This document shows positions 10,919 to 22,299 of a stretch of 64,000 nucleotides of DNA, piece by piece (position 1 is the stretch's first letter; each line of letters opens with the position of its first letter). The notes below the pieces were generated by a model. The model had not been told where the DNA came from. It saw nothing but the letters and a program-made list of their open reading frames with translations, and did no database searches. The position numbers and the translations under genes were made by a program. The stretch is from Arachnomyces sp. PD_36 (taxonomy: Eukaryota; Ascomycota; Eurotiomycetes; Onygenales; Arachnomycetaceae), in contig JANTQE010000015.1 in NCBI GenBank assembly GCA_032988195.1, positions 186,001 to 250,000 on the forward strand, read 5' to 3'.

Positions 10919-12774
10919 TCACTTCCCAATACCAGATTCCGAGCTTTGAGCTAAGTTCCACGTATCTCTCAGGAGACTTCTTGCATCAGCCGTAGGCCAC
11001 GCATGCTTCGTCTCCGTCATTTCCAATACGTCCAACAAAGCCTCTTGCTCGGTCCTTTTCGAGTTCTTAAAGGTTTCTCTACACCTAGTGACGACTCCAC
11101 TCGCAATAATCGCAGCGGTGGCGAATTCCGGACGATGGAGAGCAATGCCGCAAATTGTCTTAACGTGTGCCTGGACATTTTCATCTAGTTCCTGGAATAT
11201 AGCGTGAAAGGATGCTGATGAGCGAGAGGCCGGATCGGGGAGAGAGGGATTGTATAACGAGAGGAGAATGAGGGACATATAGTAGTGTATAGCGGCGATA
11301 ACATGGGTTTCAGTTTGGAAGATAACCGTTGGGAGTACGATTCTCTCAGGGAGATCTTCTTCGGCGAGGGTGTACATCGGGGCAAAGAAGGAGGGACGCA
11401 TGGCGTGCCATTTTCGGGAGTACTGGAGAAGATATTCCCAATGCTTGCCGCGCTCATAACCGCTTGCGTCGCGGGAATCTCCGTACGCAAATTCCAGAAC
11501 CTTGGAGCAATGGAATACCATTCGAAATGCCCATGTGTCATCATCAGTTGGGGTCATTGAGTCCCCGAGAAAGCAGGCAGTTTGTACGGGGGCACGCTCG
11601 ACAACAAATGCGACGTAGATTTCTTGACGGATGCCAACTAAGAATGCTGCCCGATGAAGGCTACTTGTCATTAAGTCGGGATGCTTTTGAGCGTTAATCA
11701 AGGACTGGATACCGACCAGGTGCCCGAAAGGTCTTGATTCCCGGTGAGAGGTAGCTGAAAACATATTAGAATGACCAAACCATGTCGGAGGGTTGTATGG
11801 TGGCTCCTACCTTCAAGCTCCTCTAAAAGACGGACTATGACCGTTGCTACAAGAAACATCTCATCCTTTATCGCTTCATCCCCTTTTGCCATAGAAATAA
11901 GCGCATCGAGACACTCCTGATAATAACCTGCCCAAATAGAAGGGTCATAATCACTGATGCGGCTTAGGTGGCGTGCAGCAGTCGCAAATATAGCCTTCTG
12001 AAGCGGTATAGAAGTAGCTGCGGTTTGTGGAACTACCAATTCGAAGTGGCGTTGGTGGTCACAGACGTCGAACCACGAAGCAAGATTTTGAATGAAATGT
12101 CGCATTAAATGAGTTTCTTCAGCGTTAAAGGCTGGCCACGATGGGTCATTGAGCTGTGGACTTAGAGAAGGGGTAGGGCTAGGATTGGTTTGATTATAGG
12201 GAATGTTGTGTATGGAAGTTGAAGCATACTCAGGGGCCTGAGATGGATGTGTTGGTAGTGAGGCTTCCGATGGCGCAGTGTTATGCTGCTGCTGGTGAGA
12301 CGAATCATTCCCGTTGCGATCTAAGGAGATAGGAGCTTTAAGACCGTGTTCAACGGATTCCGTGGGGCGACCCAAGTCGCTCCCCTGCGAAGGCCCGGGC
12401 GTAGTCCCGTAACTGACACTCCCTTCTCGACTGTGAAGCCCGTCATAGATAGTCCGTAATTCCTTGGTTTGGTCGATAAACACCACTAATAGGCGATTAG
12501 CAAGGTCAGGGACCAAGACACTGTATCGCCGCTAGGCAATGAGGGTGAGATATTCACAGTCGGAGGTAATCTTCAGCCAGGGCTGATTATCCGAGAAACT
12601 GTCACTTTCCCGAGTTCCTGGCTTCCCGGCCATCGCCCTCCCTGGTACACTGGGATTGTTGTAGTGGCGGAATCGAAAAACATGGGGACCCCTTGGTTCA
12701 GAACGGCTACAATTGTCACTGTGGGGACAACTTCCGCCGCTGCTTGGGTTGTTGCTACCTGTATCGCGAGTCAT
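10919..12774 (-). pseudogene. Fungal-specific transcription factor (Zn2Cys6/ARCA-like C-terminal domain), probably damaged
   Basis: Minus-strand reading. Exon 12516-11811 joins exon 11754-10919 across a 56 bp intron (GTAGGA...TTTTCAG, phase 1). Together they give about 514 residues resembling the fungal transcription factor domain 2 of Zn2Cys6 regulators (HLMRHFIQNLASWFDVCDHQRHF; KAIFATAARHLSRI; HWEYLLQYSRKWHAMRP). Upstream in the same frame, 12774-12535 reads PHVFRFRHYNNPS, as expected between zinc cluster and regulatory domain, but a TAG at 12532-12534 interrupts it. Tiny introns removing the stop shift the frame; a 117 bp in-frame intron (donor GTACCA near 12651) could remove it, but the donor is weak. 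No intact CxxCx6C zinc cluster is seen upstream. Either the 5' exons are mis-seen or this is a decayed regulator. A truncated protein from 12516 remains possible. Confidence 0.55.
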
Positions 12775-13130
12775 TAGCGAGTGAGTGGTACAAACGAGAA
12801 AAGCCGATCACTCACATGTTGGGCTTTTGCTTGGGCCTTGTGATGAGTTCTCACTGGCCCGGGGATATACTGTCAGCCAAGTTCATGGAAATATCCATTG
12901 GCTCGGAGAAAATAAGGTGAAAGCTCACCCAGCTGGTTGGCTTCTGAGGGCCATTGAGGCAAATGTTTGAGATTAAGCTAAAGCAACTGCAAATAGCAGA
13001 AACATATCTCATAATAAGCTATGATTGAATCCATAACTATCTCGAAGACAAGCCTATCCTGACAGTGATAGAAGGGGTTCTCCCTGTCTTCTTTCTCCGC
13101 ACGTTGTGGAGGAGGAACGACGGATGCGGT

Positions 13131-13145
13131 CACGTGTATATAAAA
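13131..13145 (+). promoter_or_regulatory. CACGTG E-box abutting TATATAAAA
   Basis: CACGTG at 13131-13136 is followed directly by TATATAAAA (13137-13145), a strong-looking core promoter. The first ATG downstream in the plus direction (13173) opens only 23 codons, so what it would drive is unknown. The CACGTG palindrome could also serve a minus-strand gene. Confidence 0.35.
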
Positions 13146-13711
13146 GCAACCCCCAAACTACGAAATCACTCACGATGTCAATTATCTTTATTCTTGAAAG
13201 AGGAAGATATCTGACATTCTCGCTAGAGTACGGGAATCGAAGCTAGAGACAGCTTCAAACATCCTCGTTGACTTGAATCTTCTCCCCTCTTAAGATCAAG
13301 GATTCCTGCTCATTATCAGTCCTCACACTGATCCACGTGGCGGGATATCGATAACATCTCCCTCATTGTCATGACCGCAAAGCTTGTTCACTACTGAAAC
13401 TTCATCTGATAAGTTTCAAATAAGATGCATCCCTACCCAAGGTAACCATAGTGGACCGGAGAAGGGCGTCGTTGGTTGAAACAGGCATCCTGAAACCACC
13501 ACGACATTCTTTATTTCCCCTTTGATCCGGGATAAACAAAATGTAATTCTGACAGATTATTATTATTTCTCACAAATCACCAGTTTTATTCTCCTCTTTC
13601 TCCTTGGAGGAATTGGTCGCGAGCCGTGTCTGGCTATGATTGTTTGAGATATGCCAATCATAGCACTAAGGATTCGGTTCTCATGAAACTTGGGCACCGA
13701 CGATGTTTCCC

Positions 13712-13733
13712 TCTTTCTTTCTTTCTTTCTTTA
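13712..13733 (+). repeat. CTTT microsatellite
   Basis: About five tandem CTTT units in an intergenic stretch. Similar short tracts occur near 22206-22226 (CTTT) and 63976-63993 (AAGA). They are simple-sequence repeats with no inferred function. Confidence 0.7.
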
Positions 13734-16700
13734 CCAGCGATGAAACTGGTACCTTGTATAGCTGGCAACGGCAACTCATCCAGAGGGTGTTACCCGCTGC
13801 CTCACCATTTGTTGTATCCTAGGATACAGCAACTTTTCCACAGGCTTCAAGCGATGCTGCCTTGCCTAATTGCTGAGCGGGATTATCCGTCGACAGATTA
13901 CCAGCGCCGGCGTATAATATAACTTGAAATCAAGTTTCAGAAGCACAAACTTCCCGCGTCATTAACGGATAGGAATGGAAAGGCCGACCTTCTTGTTTTA
14001 CCCTTCGGACATGGTACTTGGGCAGGTGTTGTATCGGCGATGCGACCTTTTTATACGGGTGAAGACCAGACCACGGCGAGCATAACATAATCCCATTGAG
14101 TCCTCCTCTTTGGGGAACGTGCCTCCGAGGCAGCGAGCCGACCTGCATAATCATGCCAGCATACCAGGAGCGTTTTCCACAACTCGATCGTCTACAGTAG
14201 CTTCCAGAACCTGTATGTACGTTCCCGTCGGGGAATGAGCTTGCCTTCGCCGTTGGCTGCAGCACAAGTATATGCGGGTATCCTTCCCTCGGCAAATATG
14301 TTGCGAAGGAGGAGGTTCGAGCTCTCATAATAATGCTATTGTTCCATTGTTATTTACCAACAGAGCTAGGTGAGGGAGTTCTATCTCTGGCTTGGTACAT
14401 TGGGAGATCTATCCCTTGGGCAATGTTCGATTCCCCCTGGGGCGGCAAACCGCCCAATAACACCCTCCGCGCATTCCTATCAATTCCTTTGGAATTCATT
14501 CAGCATTTAAGGTATCACACAAGGCAGTCCCCTTTCATTCTCGCACCATCTGCTGTTATCAATCGACTACAATAATCCGGAAGAAGACCGGCTGAACATG
14601 GCCCTCTTGAGAATGCCTCGAGAACCTGAAGTTGAGGAGCAAATATTCTGAACCAAGACTGATATCCCTGGTTCAGGAGAAAATCACCTGCAGCCCACAG
14701 GAACCTCTTGCGAAAGAATCCGCTGAACAACGAATCGATGCCTTGGGACGACTGTCTTCCCTTGCTTCCGTCGCACATGGCAAGCAATGACAATATAATA
14801 CCAAGAAATCAAAATATGTCGTATCAAACAATACAATACGTCGAGACAACATATCTCCACTCAGGCCCTTGGCGCTCAAGAGCGAGGGCTTCAACCCCTA
14901 CAGGTCAGTCAGTGCCAGCTGGACTGTGGCTCAACGGAGGGAGATGATCGTGTAATAATTAGTGGTATGCGTATCATACATACATACGATACAAGTATTC
15001 CTTCCTGACAATCTTAATTTCCCCCTGCAGAGCCAACCAGGAACAGGAAAGCCAAGGAATGAAAAATTGAGGATATTTGGGTTTTTGATAGCGAGAGAGT
15101 GTTTTTTTTTGTTCGACAGTCTTCAAAGGAAAGAGGAGACAGACAGGCATTGCTGTATTTCTGTATTTCCGTGCCACAATCATACAATGCGGAGGGCAGT
15201 GGCCGTGGTCGTGGCGGTGGGCTCGCTTTTTGGAACAAGATTGTCGCTGTGCCTTTGATCCTGGGGGAGGCCGCAAGGCACAGAAAGCAAAGTCACACAA
15301 CTCGAGAAGACCATTGAAAGGCAGCCTCCTGATCTGAAAATAGAACTCGTAAAGAGGTGAGGTCAGGTCAATGAATGTCGCGCTTTTCACGAGAGCTCAG
15401 CTGGCAAAGGGCACCGCAAGTTGGCATATCAAAGAGCGAAGTCGATCGAAGAAGTGGCTCAAGCAACGAATTGTGCTTTGTAAGATTTTATTTCTGCAGT
15501 GTCCTCGTAAAACAGTTCGTCAATTGGCGGTTCAATTTCTTTTCTCGTGTTGGACGCAAAAGCACTGGCATGCAGCGACAACGGCGATGGATAGACTTTC
15601 GTATTTCTTTTTCTCTCACTCCACAACAAAGAGTGGTCTCTCGATCGGAGAGAGCTGAGAGCTGGATATCGGCAAGAAGGAGAGGAGAGGAACCCCTGAA
15701 GCAGTTCCTGAGTTCCTGAGGGAGCTTCAGAGAGAGACATCTTGGAACAGCTGCGACCTTTCATCGGAAGAGAGGTTTCGAGTGAACTTTCTTCCGGGTC
15801 AGTCAGTCCCTTGCTTGGTGCCGACGCAGGTGTCCTGTATGTAGGCTGTCTGTCCTGTCTGTCCTGACGGGAGGACGCGGATCAAGGCAGTTCAACTCTC
15901 CTGCATTCACACCCGTCGCGGTGCAGGTGACATGTCATGTCTTGTCTCCCTCTCGGTTCCAAGGGAAAGGAACTGTCCAAAGGAACTGCCCAAAAGTTGT
16001 GCATTCCCCTTTCCATCCGCTTCGACTCCCGACGCCATGACCGAAAGAAGTCTAGACGCAAGAGAGCTCTGCAGCGACTAACGTCGCCAAGGCGCGACTG
16101 TTTCTGGATCGGGGATAGTGCGAAGTTTGTGAGAGTGGGAGGTGGGAAAGAGGTGGGAACTATTCCTAAACGGGAGATGCAGCATGTTCTGCAGATTACA
16201 TACGCTTGTACTGGACTGTATCATGAAGAGACAAGAGAGACTGAGAGTGAAATGGTGATCGCTGGTTTAATTATCTGCCTCTGCGAAAATGGTGGAAAGG
16301 AATGGGGTGAGTTATTTTGGGATCTGAGGAGAGAACATTCCCAGTCTGCGCCCTGAATGCTGCGACGATGTACATAAGCGCTGGGTGGTACGATGGCTCA
16401 ATAATCGCAAGGCGTTGGTGATGCGATGACAGTCTTGATGGTCTTTGGTGTGTGGTGGACTTGTTCTCGTTCTGCTCTGGAGGGACAAAAAGGGAAGAAG
16501 GGACGAAGGGAAGAAGGGAAGACTAGCCTCTTCGGGAGTAGTGGGTATCTGAGCCACAACCAACACTCTCTTGATTGGCTGGGTGCCTGAAAAGATGCAT
16601 GTGGAAATTAAACTTTCCCCACCGGATACCGTCACTTACCGTACAGGTTGATTACTGGTTCATGAGATGAAGATACACGTGCTGACCCGATGTTGTCTTT

Positions 16701-16900
16701 GTTTACACTCGTAGCCTTGGGAGAGTCTTTTACTTGGAGACTCTTTGTTGGGTGTGCTGGTAGAAGAACTCGAGGCAGTGAAGACGCCGACATCGACCAC
16801 CGTGGACAAGAAGATCATATCTACAAGACCACCTTTCTCCAAGGCATCTCATCTCTCACTGCAACAACGGAAGCCACGAGAATTACCGACCAACGCCAAG

Positions 16901-18286
16901 GATTTTGATCCAGTTACCAAGTGGATACAGAAGATACCAGGACAGGGTCGTGGTAACGAGGGGGAAAACACCTCAAAACATGGAACATCAGCAGAACACA
17001 CCCAACTCCACCACCACCCTCGTATCTGTTACCCGTATTTACTGACCAACTGTCACCTTTTTCTTTTTCTCTCTTTTCTGGTCTGTCTCTCTGTCTGTCA
17101 CTCTTCGTCTCTTCCATCTCTTCTTCCTCCTCGCCCTCTCTCTCTCTCTCTCCCTCTTCACCTTCACCTTCATCTTCATTCTCTCTTTCACTTCTCCCTC
17201 TCCCCTTTCGCTTCTCCTCCCCATCTTCCATCGTCGCCATATGCATCGTCTTCGCCGTCGTTGTCGTCTGCTTTCCCTTCACGCCAACGACCGCTGAGAG
17301 AGATCTGTCAAGTCTTCTCCCTCCTCCCCCCTCCAAGACGCCCCGGTCGCACGTCGGTGATTACCTCCTCTCCATCCCCTTTCCTCCCTTTCGCCCACCG
17401 ACTCAATTAAAATAACTCCAATCTCCCACTTCAAACCCGCAGCCAGCTGCCCTTCGTTCGCTCCTTCATCCGCTCGCTTCTGAACTTCTAGTTCCTGACT
17501 CTCGTTTTTTGTGTGAATTTCTAGTTCTGTTGCTGGTTTAATTACTTTTCGTCTTGTTTATCTCCAGTTGTTTTCATCCCAAACGGATCTTGATTGAATC
17601 CATCACGCTCGCTTATACTTTCAACTGAACTGGATCTCGTCTGCTCTTCGATCCGTCGACGCCTTCCCGCTGTTAATACCCGCGAACCGAAGACAATCGA
17701 AGCGCAACCGTCGACCATCACGTTCATTTACCACCCTCTACGTGGATCCTTTGTTGGATAGCGCTGGATACTTTCAAGTCGGACAATCGGAAGATCGTGG
17801 CATCAGGGAACTGCTGAGACGGGTCGCTTTCGAGTCGTCGATTTTGATAGTTCTTTTCGCTCCTTGTCTGTCGCTTCCGAGTCTACGAGTCACGAATTTA
17901 CAGTCGCAATCCGGAGGATATCACGGCCAGGCCGGTTTGGATCACTCGAGTCGGTTGATTGACGAGATACTGGTCTTTCATTAGAGTCTAGGGCTCGTGC
18001 ACGCTCCTTTGGAAGGGTGGAGGTCCTGTTTTCTAGGTTGGTCCCCTTTTTGTCTGTTCTTGCGACATGTTGTCTTTGTCTCGTCAATTTCTTTCCTTCT
18101 GCGTTCACCGGCAAGGCACTGAACCATGCTTCGGCGTCCCTCAGACACACTCCTTTGAATTATCGCGTCAAGTACACTCGTTCGCAACCCATCCTGACCG
18201 TACGTCAGCGCATACCGTGATTGGTGCGAAAGTGATCACTAACCTCTCCTCCAGTCGATTAAGATATACCTAATACCGACACAAAC
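16901..18286 (+). promoter_or_regulatory. Long pyrimidine-rich leader of msb2
   Basis: The plus strand from about 17040 to 17420 is strongly C/T-rich (CTCTCTCTCTCTCCCTCTTC-like), a usual mark of fungal promoter/5'UTR DNA, and continues into a further 850 bp of leader. Several short upstream open frames start in it, for example ATGs at 17742, 18017 and 18067. A splice-competent 5'UTR intron occurs at 18200-18254. I infer an unusually long, intron-containing, uORF-bearing leader; the transcription start is not visible. Confidence 0.5.
18200..18254 (+). other. Probable 5'UTR intron of msb2
   Basis: Donor GTACGT at 18200, branch-like CACTAAC (18236-18242) and acceptor TCCTCCAG ending at 18254 give a 55 bp intron. 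This is the size used throughout the window. It ends 32 bp before the msb2 ATG. Confidence 0.6.
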
Positions 18287-20836
18287 ATGCGGGCCACGTC
18301 ATTACCAGTTTTCGCAGCCTTCCTTGCTCTCGCGGGCTTCGACTTCATCCCTTGCCAGACCGCCGCGGAAGCAGCTCGACCAAGATATTATTTCCCCCAA
18401 GCTGTGAAGAGAGAAGTGACCAATGGATGGAACGATTTGAAACGGGCAAATGAGGAGGCTGAACTCGCTGAGCGCAGCCCTGCTGATGGAGATGTGGTTG
18501 TCATCCCGATAACTGTCATTGTTGACGCGGATGGAAACAAGAAAACGATCACGGGTGTTCCCGGCGGTAAACCGACCGACCCTCCCAAGCCCGAGATCAA
18601 TCCTGCACCACTACCAGTGAAGCCTGTCAAGAAGCCTGTGCAAAACGTTCCTGTGGACAATACGCCTATCAAGAATAAGCCTGTGAACAACAACACTCCG
18701 GGCCAGAATGGAGGAAACACTCCCTCGAGTAACCCTCCAGGAAACCAGCCATCAGGCAATAACCCGCAGAACAGTCAACCACAGCAGCCAACCTCAAAGA
18801 AGCCAACCACTTCGCCAAAGAAACCTACCAACAATCCCATCGACAGTCTTACCAACAATCTTACCAAAAACCCGACGAAGAACCCAGTCAACCCGGGCCC
18901 CACCAGCCCTAAAGCCCCCGTTCTGACGAACCCGAACCCGGCTCCGTCAACGTCGAAGAAACTTACCTCGTCGAAACCGAACAACCCGGACCCTTCGAAG
19001 CCAAACAACCCACAATCCCCACCCACTGATGATCCCATCATTGATATTCCCGGTATTGTGGATGGTATTCTCCCAGGTAGCTCGACACCCGTAGGCTCGA
19101 GTACTCCCACCCCGCTCCTCCCAACCGACAACCAGGAACCTACCGGAACCACCGTTGGACTCTCAGGGATTGTCAATCCTCAGCCGACTAGCTCTAACAC
19201 TGAGGATGAGGGGCTTCTTCCTTCCATCATTGACATCCTGCCAACCAAGAGTGACGATGGCATTTTCCCAACACTGATCCCCACCCCTGGAGATGGAACT
19301 ACCACCTATCCAGGAGGGACAGGAGGTGTCTCTCCCACGACCACCCCTGCGACTACGACCTCTGATGGCTGGGATATCACCGATATCCTTCCTCCTTGGG
19401 ACGACGAGCCCACAACCACAACCACAGGGTCAGAGACTGCACCTACTTATCCGTCCAATGGAACTGAAACCGACACCCCTAGCCCGACAACAACTGACGA
19501 TGGTATCGATCTGCCTTTGCCTACTATTACGGATCTCTTGCCCACCTTGCCAACCCTGACTCTGCCGATTCCATCGCTTCCTACCGGGCCGCTCATCCCC
19601 CCTATCGGTAGCAGCTCTGAGCCATCCGGTTCCTCCTCGGTCCCATCTCCGTCCGAGCCAACTGAAAGTGGTTCCCCAACTGATCCAACCACCACCGCTA
19701 CACCAACCGATGAACCCACTGCCACCCCACCCGGATCCGAGCCCAGCAGCGGTCCGTCATACAGTTCAAGCGTCCCAACTGTTTCCAGCCCGCCAACCCC
19801 GACGACCACCACCACGTCAGAGAACTCGGAACCCACTACAACCAAGGAAGCCCCAACTACCACCACGACGAAGGAGCCCGTGCCAGTGCCCCAACCCACA
19901 GATGATGACTCGGAGAGCACCCAATACGTTGAGCCCAGTATCATCTTCCAGCCCACCGACCAACCTGACACTACTGCGCCTGCACCCACGACCACAGATG
20001 ATGCTGCCGTCCCAACTCAGACGCCAGACCTGCCCCAGGTCATCTCGCCCAACACTGGAACTCCTGCGCAACCTCCAAACACCACTTTGGTCCAGCTTGG
20101 ATTCAACGGTCAGCTGAGCTACGAATGGGTCATGGCGAACACTATGTCCATCTCACAGATTTTCCTCTACGTTCCCCAGGGTATCTCTTACGGTCTTGAA
20201 ATCCCCCTTGACCAGGTCGTTATGGAGTCCATCCGGCCATACAACCTTGGCAGTGGCGCACCTTACACCACCACCCTCGTCTTACAGTATATTCCGGAAG
20301 ATATGGTTACCCTCCTTGGCGCCCAGCTTCACAACCGCAACTCGCTGCTCTACAACCACCCTGACCAGAGTGTCAACACGGTGATGAGCATGCTCGACCC
20401 GACTATCCCACTGGATGCGGGTCAAGGGCTGGGTGTAGCGCCAGACGGCGATGGCAGCGGCGACTCCAACCAGAACAACCACAACGAAAACAGCGGCCCA
20501 GGTGGTTCTGGAGACGGTGGCGCCGTTCGCCCAAGCTCAATCGGTATCGGTGTTGGTGTCGTCTGCGGTGCTGCTGCTTATGGTGCCGCCATGTTCTTCG
20601 TCGCCCGCCGCTACAGGAACAAGCGCAAGGAACACCGCCGATCAAGCTCCGTGTCTGAAGGAGAATACCAGGACTCGCCACACGAATCGCCCATGATGAG
20701 TGGTGCTCGCGACGATGGCTTCGGAAGCACGACACCCTACGCTGGGGGACGATATAGTCAGACCAGCGGTGGCAGTGCCAGGACACAGATGATCAGTGCT
20801 CCTGTGATGGCTGAGAACTCGCTTGGATGGAACTAA
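18287..20836 (+). CDS. msb2: Msb2-type signalling mucin (Cdc42-MAPK pathway sensor)
   Basis: Single exon, 849 residues. A signal peptide (about 1-28) is followed by a very long Pro/Thr/Ser/Asn region (about 90-590), expected to be heavily O-mannosylated. Residues about 600-705 form an ordered extracellular block, starting TTLVQLGFNGQLSYEWV and containing ISQIFLYVPQGISYGLEIP, which matches the positive homology domain of fungal Msb2 proteins. A single membrane helix near 750-774 (GIGVGVVCGAAAYGAAMFF) is followed by RRYRNKRKEHRR and a cytoplasmic tail of about 70 residues. Msb2 sits in the plasma membrane and, with Sho1 and Cdc42, feeds the filamentation and cell-wall integrity MAPK cascades after ectodomain shedding. 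HKR1-like mucins are the alternative, but the ordered block favours Msb2. Confidence 0.85.
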   Translation: MRATSLPVFAAFLALAGFDFIPCQTAAEAARPRYYFPQAVKREVTNGWNDLKRANEEAELAERSPADGDVVVIPITVIVDADGNKKTITGVPGGKPTDPPKPEINPAPLPVKPVKKPVQNVPVDNTPIKNKPVNNNTPGQNGGNTPSSNPPGNQPSGNNPQNSQPQQPTSKKPTTSPKKPTNNPIDSLTNNLTKNPTKNPVNPGPTSPKAPVLTNPNPAPSTSKKLTSSKPNNPDPSKPNNPQSPPTDDPIIDIPGIVDGILPGSSTPVGSSTPTPLLPTDNQEPTGTTVGLSGIVNPQPTSSNTEDEGLLPSIIDILPTKSDDGIFPTLIPTPGDGTTTYPGGTGGVSPTTTPATTTSDGWDITDILPPWDDEPTTTTTGSETAPTYPSNGTETDTPSPTTTDDGIDLPLPTITDLLPTLPTLTLPIPSLPTGPLIPPIGSSSEPSGSSSVPSPSEPTESGSPTDPTTTATPTDEPTATPPGSEPSSGPSYSSSVPTVSSPPTPTTTTTSENSEPTTTKEAPTTTTTKEPVPVPQPTDDDSESTQYVEPSIIFQPTDQPDTTAPAPTTTDDAAVPTQTPDLPQVISPNTGTPAQPPNTTLVQLGFNGQLSYEWVMANTMSISQIFLYVPQGISYGLEIPLDQVVMESIRPYNLGSGAPYTTTLVLQYIPEDMVTLLGAQLHNRNSLLYNHPDQSVNTVMSMLDPTIPLDAGQGLGVAPDGDGSGDSNQNNHNENSGPGGSGDGGAVRPSSIGIGVGVVCGAAAYGAAMFFVARRYRNKRKEHRRSSSVSEGEYQDSPHESPMMSGARDDGFGSTTPYAGGRYSQTSGGSARTQMISAPVMAENSLGWN

Positions 20837-22299
20837 ACGAAACGAAACTTGAAACAAAGGCTCGTTTTTTGAAAATATATACCATAGAAGCGATACTCAA
20901 CTCACATATAAGAGACGACGCAGATGTAAGAGGCGTGGGTTGGGTAATTTGATTTTTTTCTTATTTATTCAAATTTGGGCGACTGAGATCGTATCGTGTT
21001 TGGAGTCAAGCGGGTGAAAAGGATATTCGATTTCATCCATCCTCCGACTTGACCTCCTCACTGACATAACCTCACCACTCGGATCCTTTTTTATGTCCTT
21101 TTTCTTTTTCTTCTCATTCTAACATATCCCATGTATGTGGTTTTTCACTACTATTATTCCCCCAAAGACTTGTTTGAACCCCAACCTCTTCTTTTTTTTT
21201 ATCATATCACTTCTTCTACTTCTACACACATCAACCTTTAACCATGTCTTTTTATCCTTCTTCCTCATTAATTACTCTTCTCCGAACCTCCTATCTACCT
21301 AACCTTAACCACGACCTCCTACTTCGGTCGAAAACCCCCTCAATCATCTTTTTCCTACTCTGTGATATATATACCTCAATCCATCCGAATGCTCCTCGGG
21401 ACTTTTTCCTTTACGTGTTTTGTCTCCTTTTTGTGTGTGTCTTTTGTTTTACTTTTACTTTTTGCTGAGTTGGTGCTGTTGTCGGGTTTTATGAAGATAC
21501 AGAAGAAAGAAAGTTAAGTAAAGTAAGTAAGAAAGCAAAATTATCAAATGTACAGAAGAACTTTACCTTTTTATATTCATCTATCTATTCTTCGTATGTT
21601 CGTGATTATGTGCTATAACCGTAGTTGTAGTTGTTGTAGTGGTGTGAGAGTCTGAAGCAACCAACCTTATTTGGACTGCAATGAATCGCTCTCAATTTCG
21701 TACTTACATAGTAGTAATCTTCTACCTCGCAACTCGAGTTATTAACCATGCCCTAGTAGTTGGTCTGTCACTGACAGAAAGCCGAAGACTTGACCTAACG
21801 TCGCTCTCCCTCCAAGTGGGGCATTGGTTTTCTTTAACGGAGAATATTTCTCCGTCTCCTTCTCCTGGTAATGGGTTCTCTTCCTATCATCAACATCCAC
21901 TTCTAGAATCTCTTCTTCAAGATTTAACTTGAGAAGAGGGATAAGATGGATCAGGCGAGGCGATAGAGCCGTGTTTCGAACGGTTCTACTTCCCTTGAAG
22001 AGCTGGTGAAAGTGATGTAGATATCAAGTCGCCCTGAGATAGATACCTTTCCAGCTTCCGGCATGGGTCCATCAGCTCGAACCCCATGGGGAAGAGTGGA
22101 GGAGAGTGGAGAGTGGGGTGCAGGGGAGGAGGAAGAGCTTCAAGCTCTGGATATTTATTTAGGGATCTACTTTTCCTCTTTTTAGTGAACTTGCGAAAGT
22201 TCCTGCTTTCCTTTCTTTCTTTCTTTTCTTCCTCACTACGGAGTAAATACTGTTGACTCGGGTGGATGGATTCTAGGTAGTCAGCTACCTACGTCAAAG
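20837..22299. other. Intergenic between msb2 and the carboxylesterase gene
   Basis: The first 600 bp are T-rich with AT-rich islands, typical of a 3'UTR. Two short open frames (21244-21468 and 21681-21932) look like chance translations of pyrimidine-rich DNA. A CTTT tract at about 22206-22226 lies about 80 bp before the next ATG. No gene is supported. Confidence 0.5.

Larger units (their letters stand above)
12775..16900. other. Long intergenic tract without a credible gene
   Basis: About 4 kb with many short overlapping open frames on both strands, none with a domain or regular codon use. The longest on + (15937-16356, 139 codons) has no recognisable homology. Features seen are an E-box plus TATA (13131-13145), a CTTT microsatellite (about 13712-13733) and G/A-rich stretches near 16490-16520. 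The tract lies upstream of msb2 and may be its extended regulatory region or contain non-coding transcripts. Confidence 0.45.

Noticed and set aside
16745..17410. 221-codon open frame on the plus strand
   Set aside because: Its translation is Leu/Ser/Pro low complexity from a C/T-rich tract, has no domain, and the DNA looks like promoter/5'UTR sequence.
19447..19995. 182-codon minus-strand frame opposite msb2
   Set aside because: Val/Gly/Ser low complexity that mirrors the Thr/Pro codons of the mucin; no independent support.
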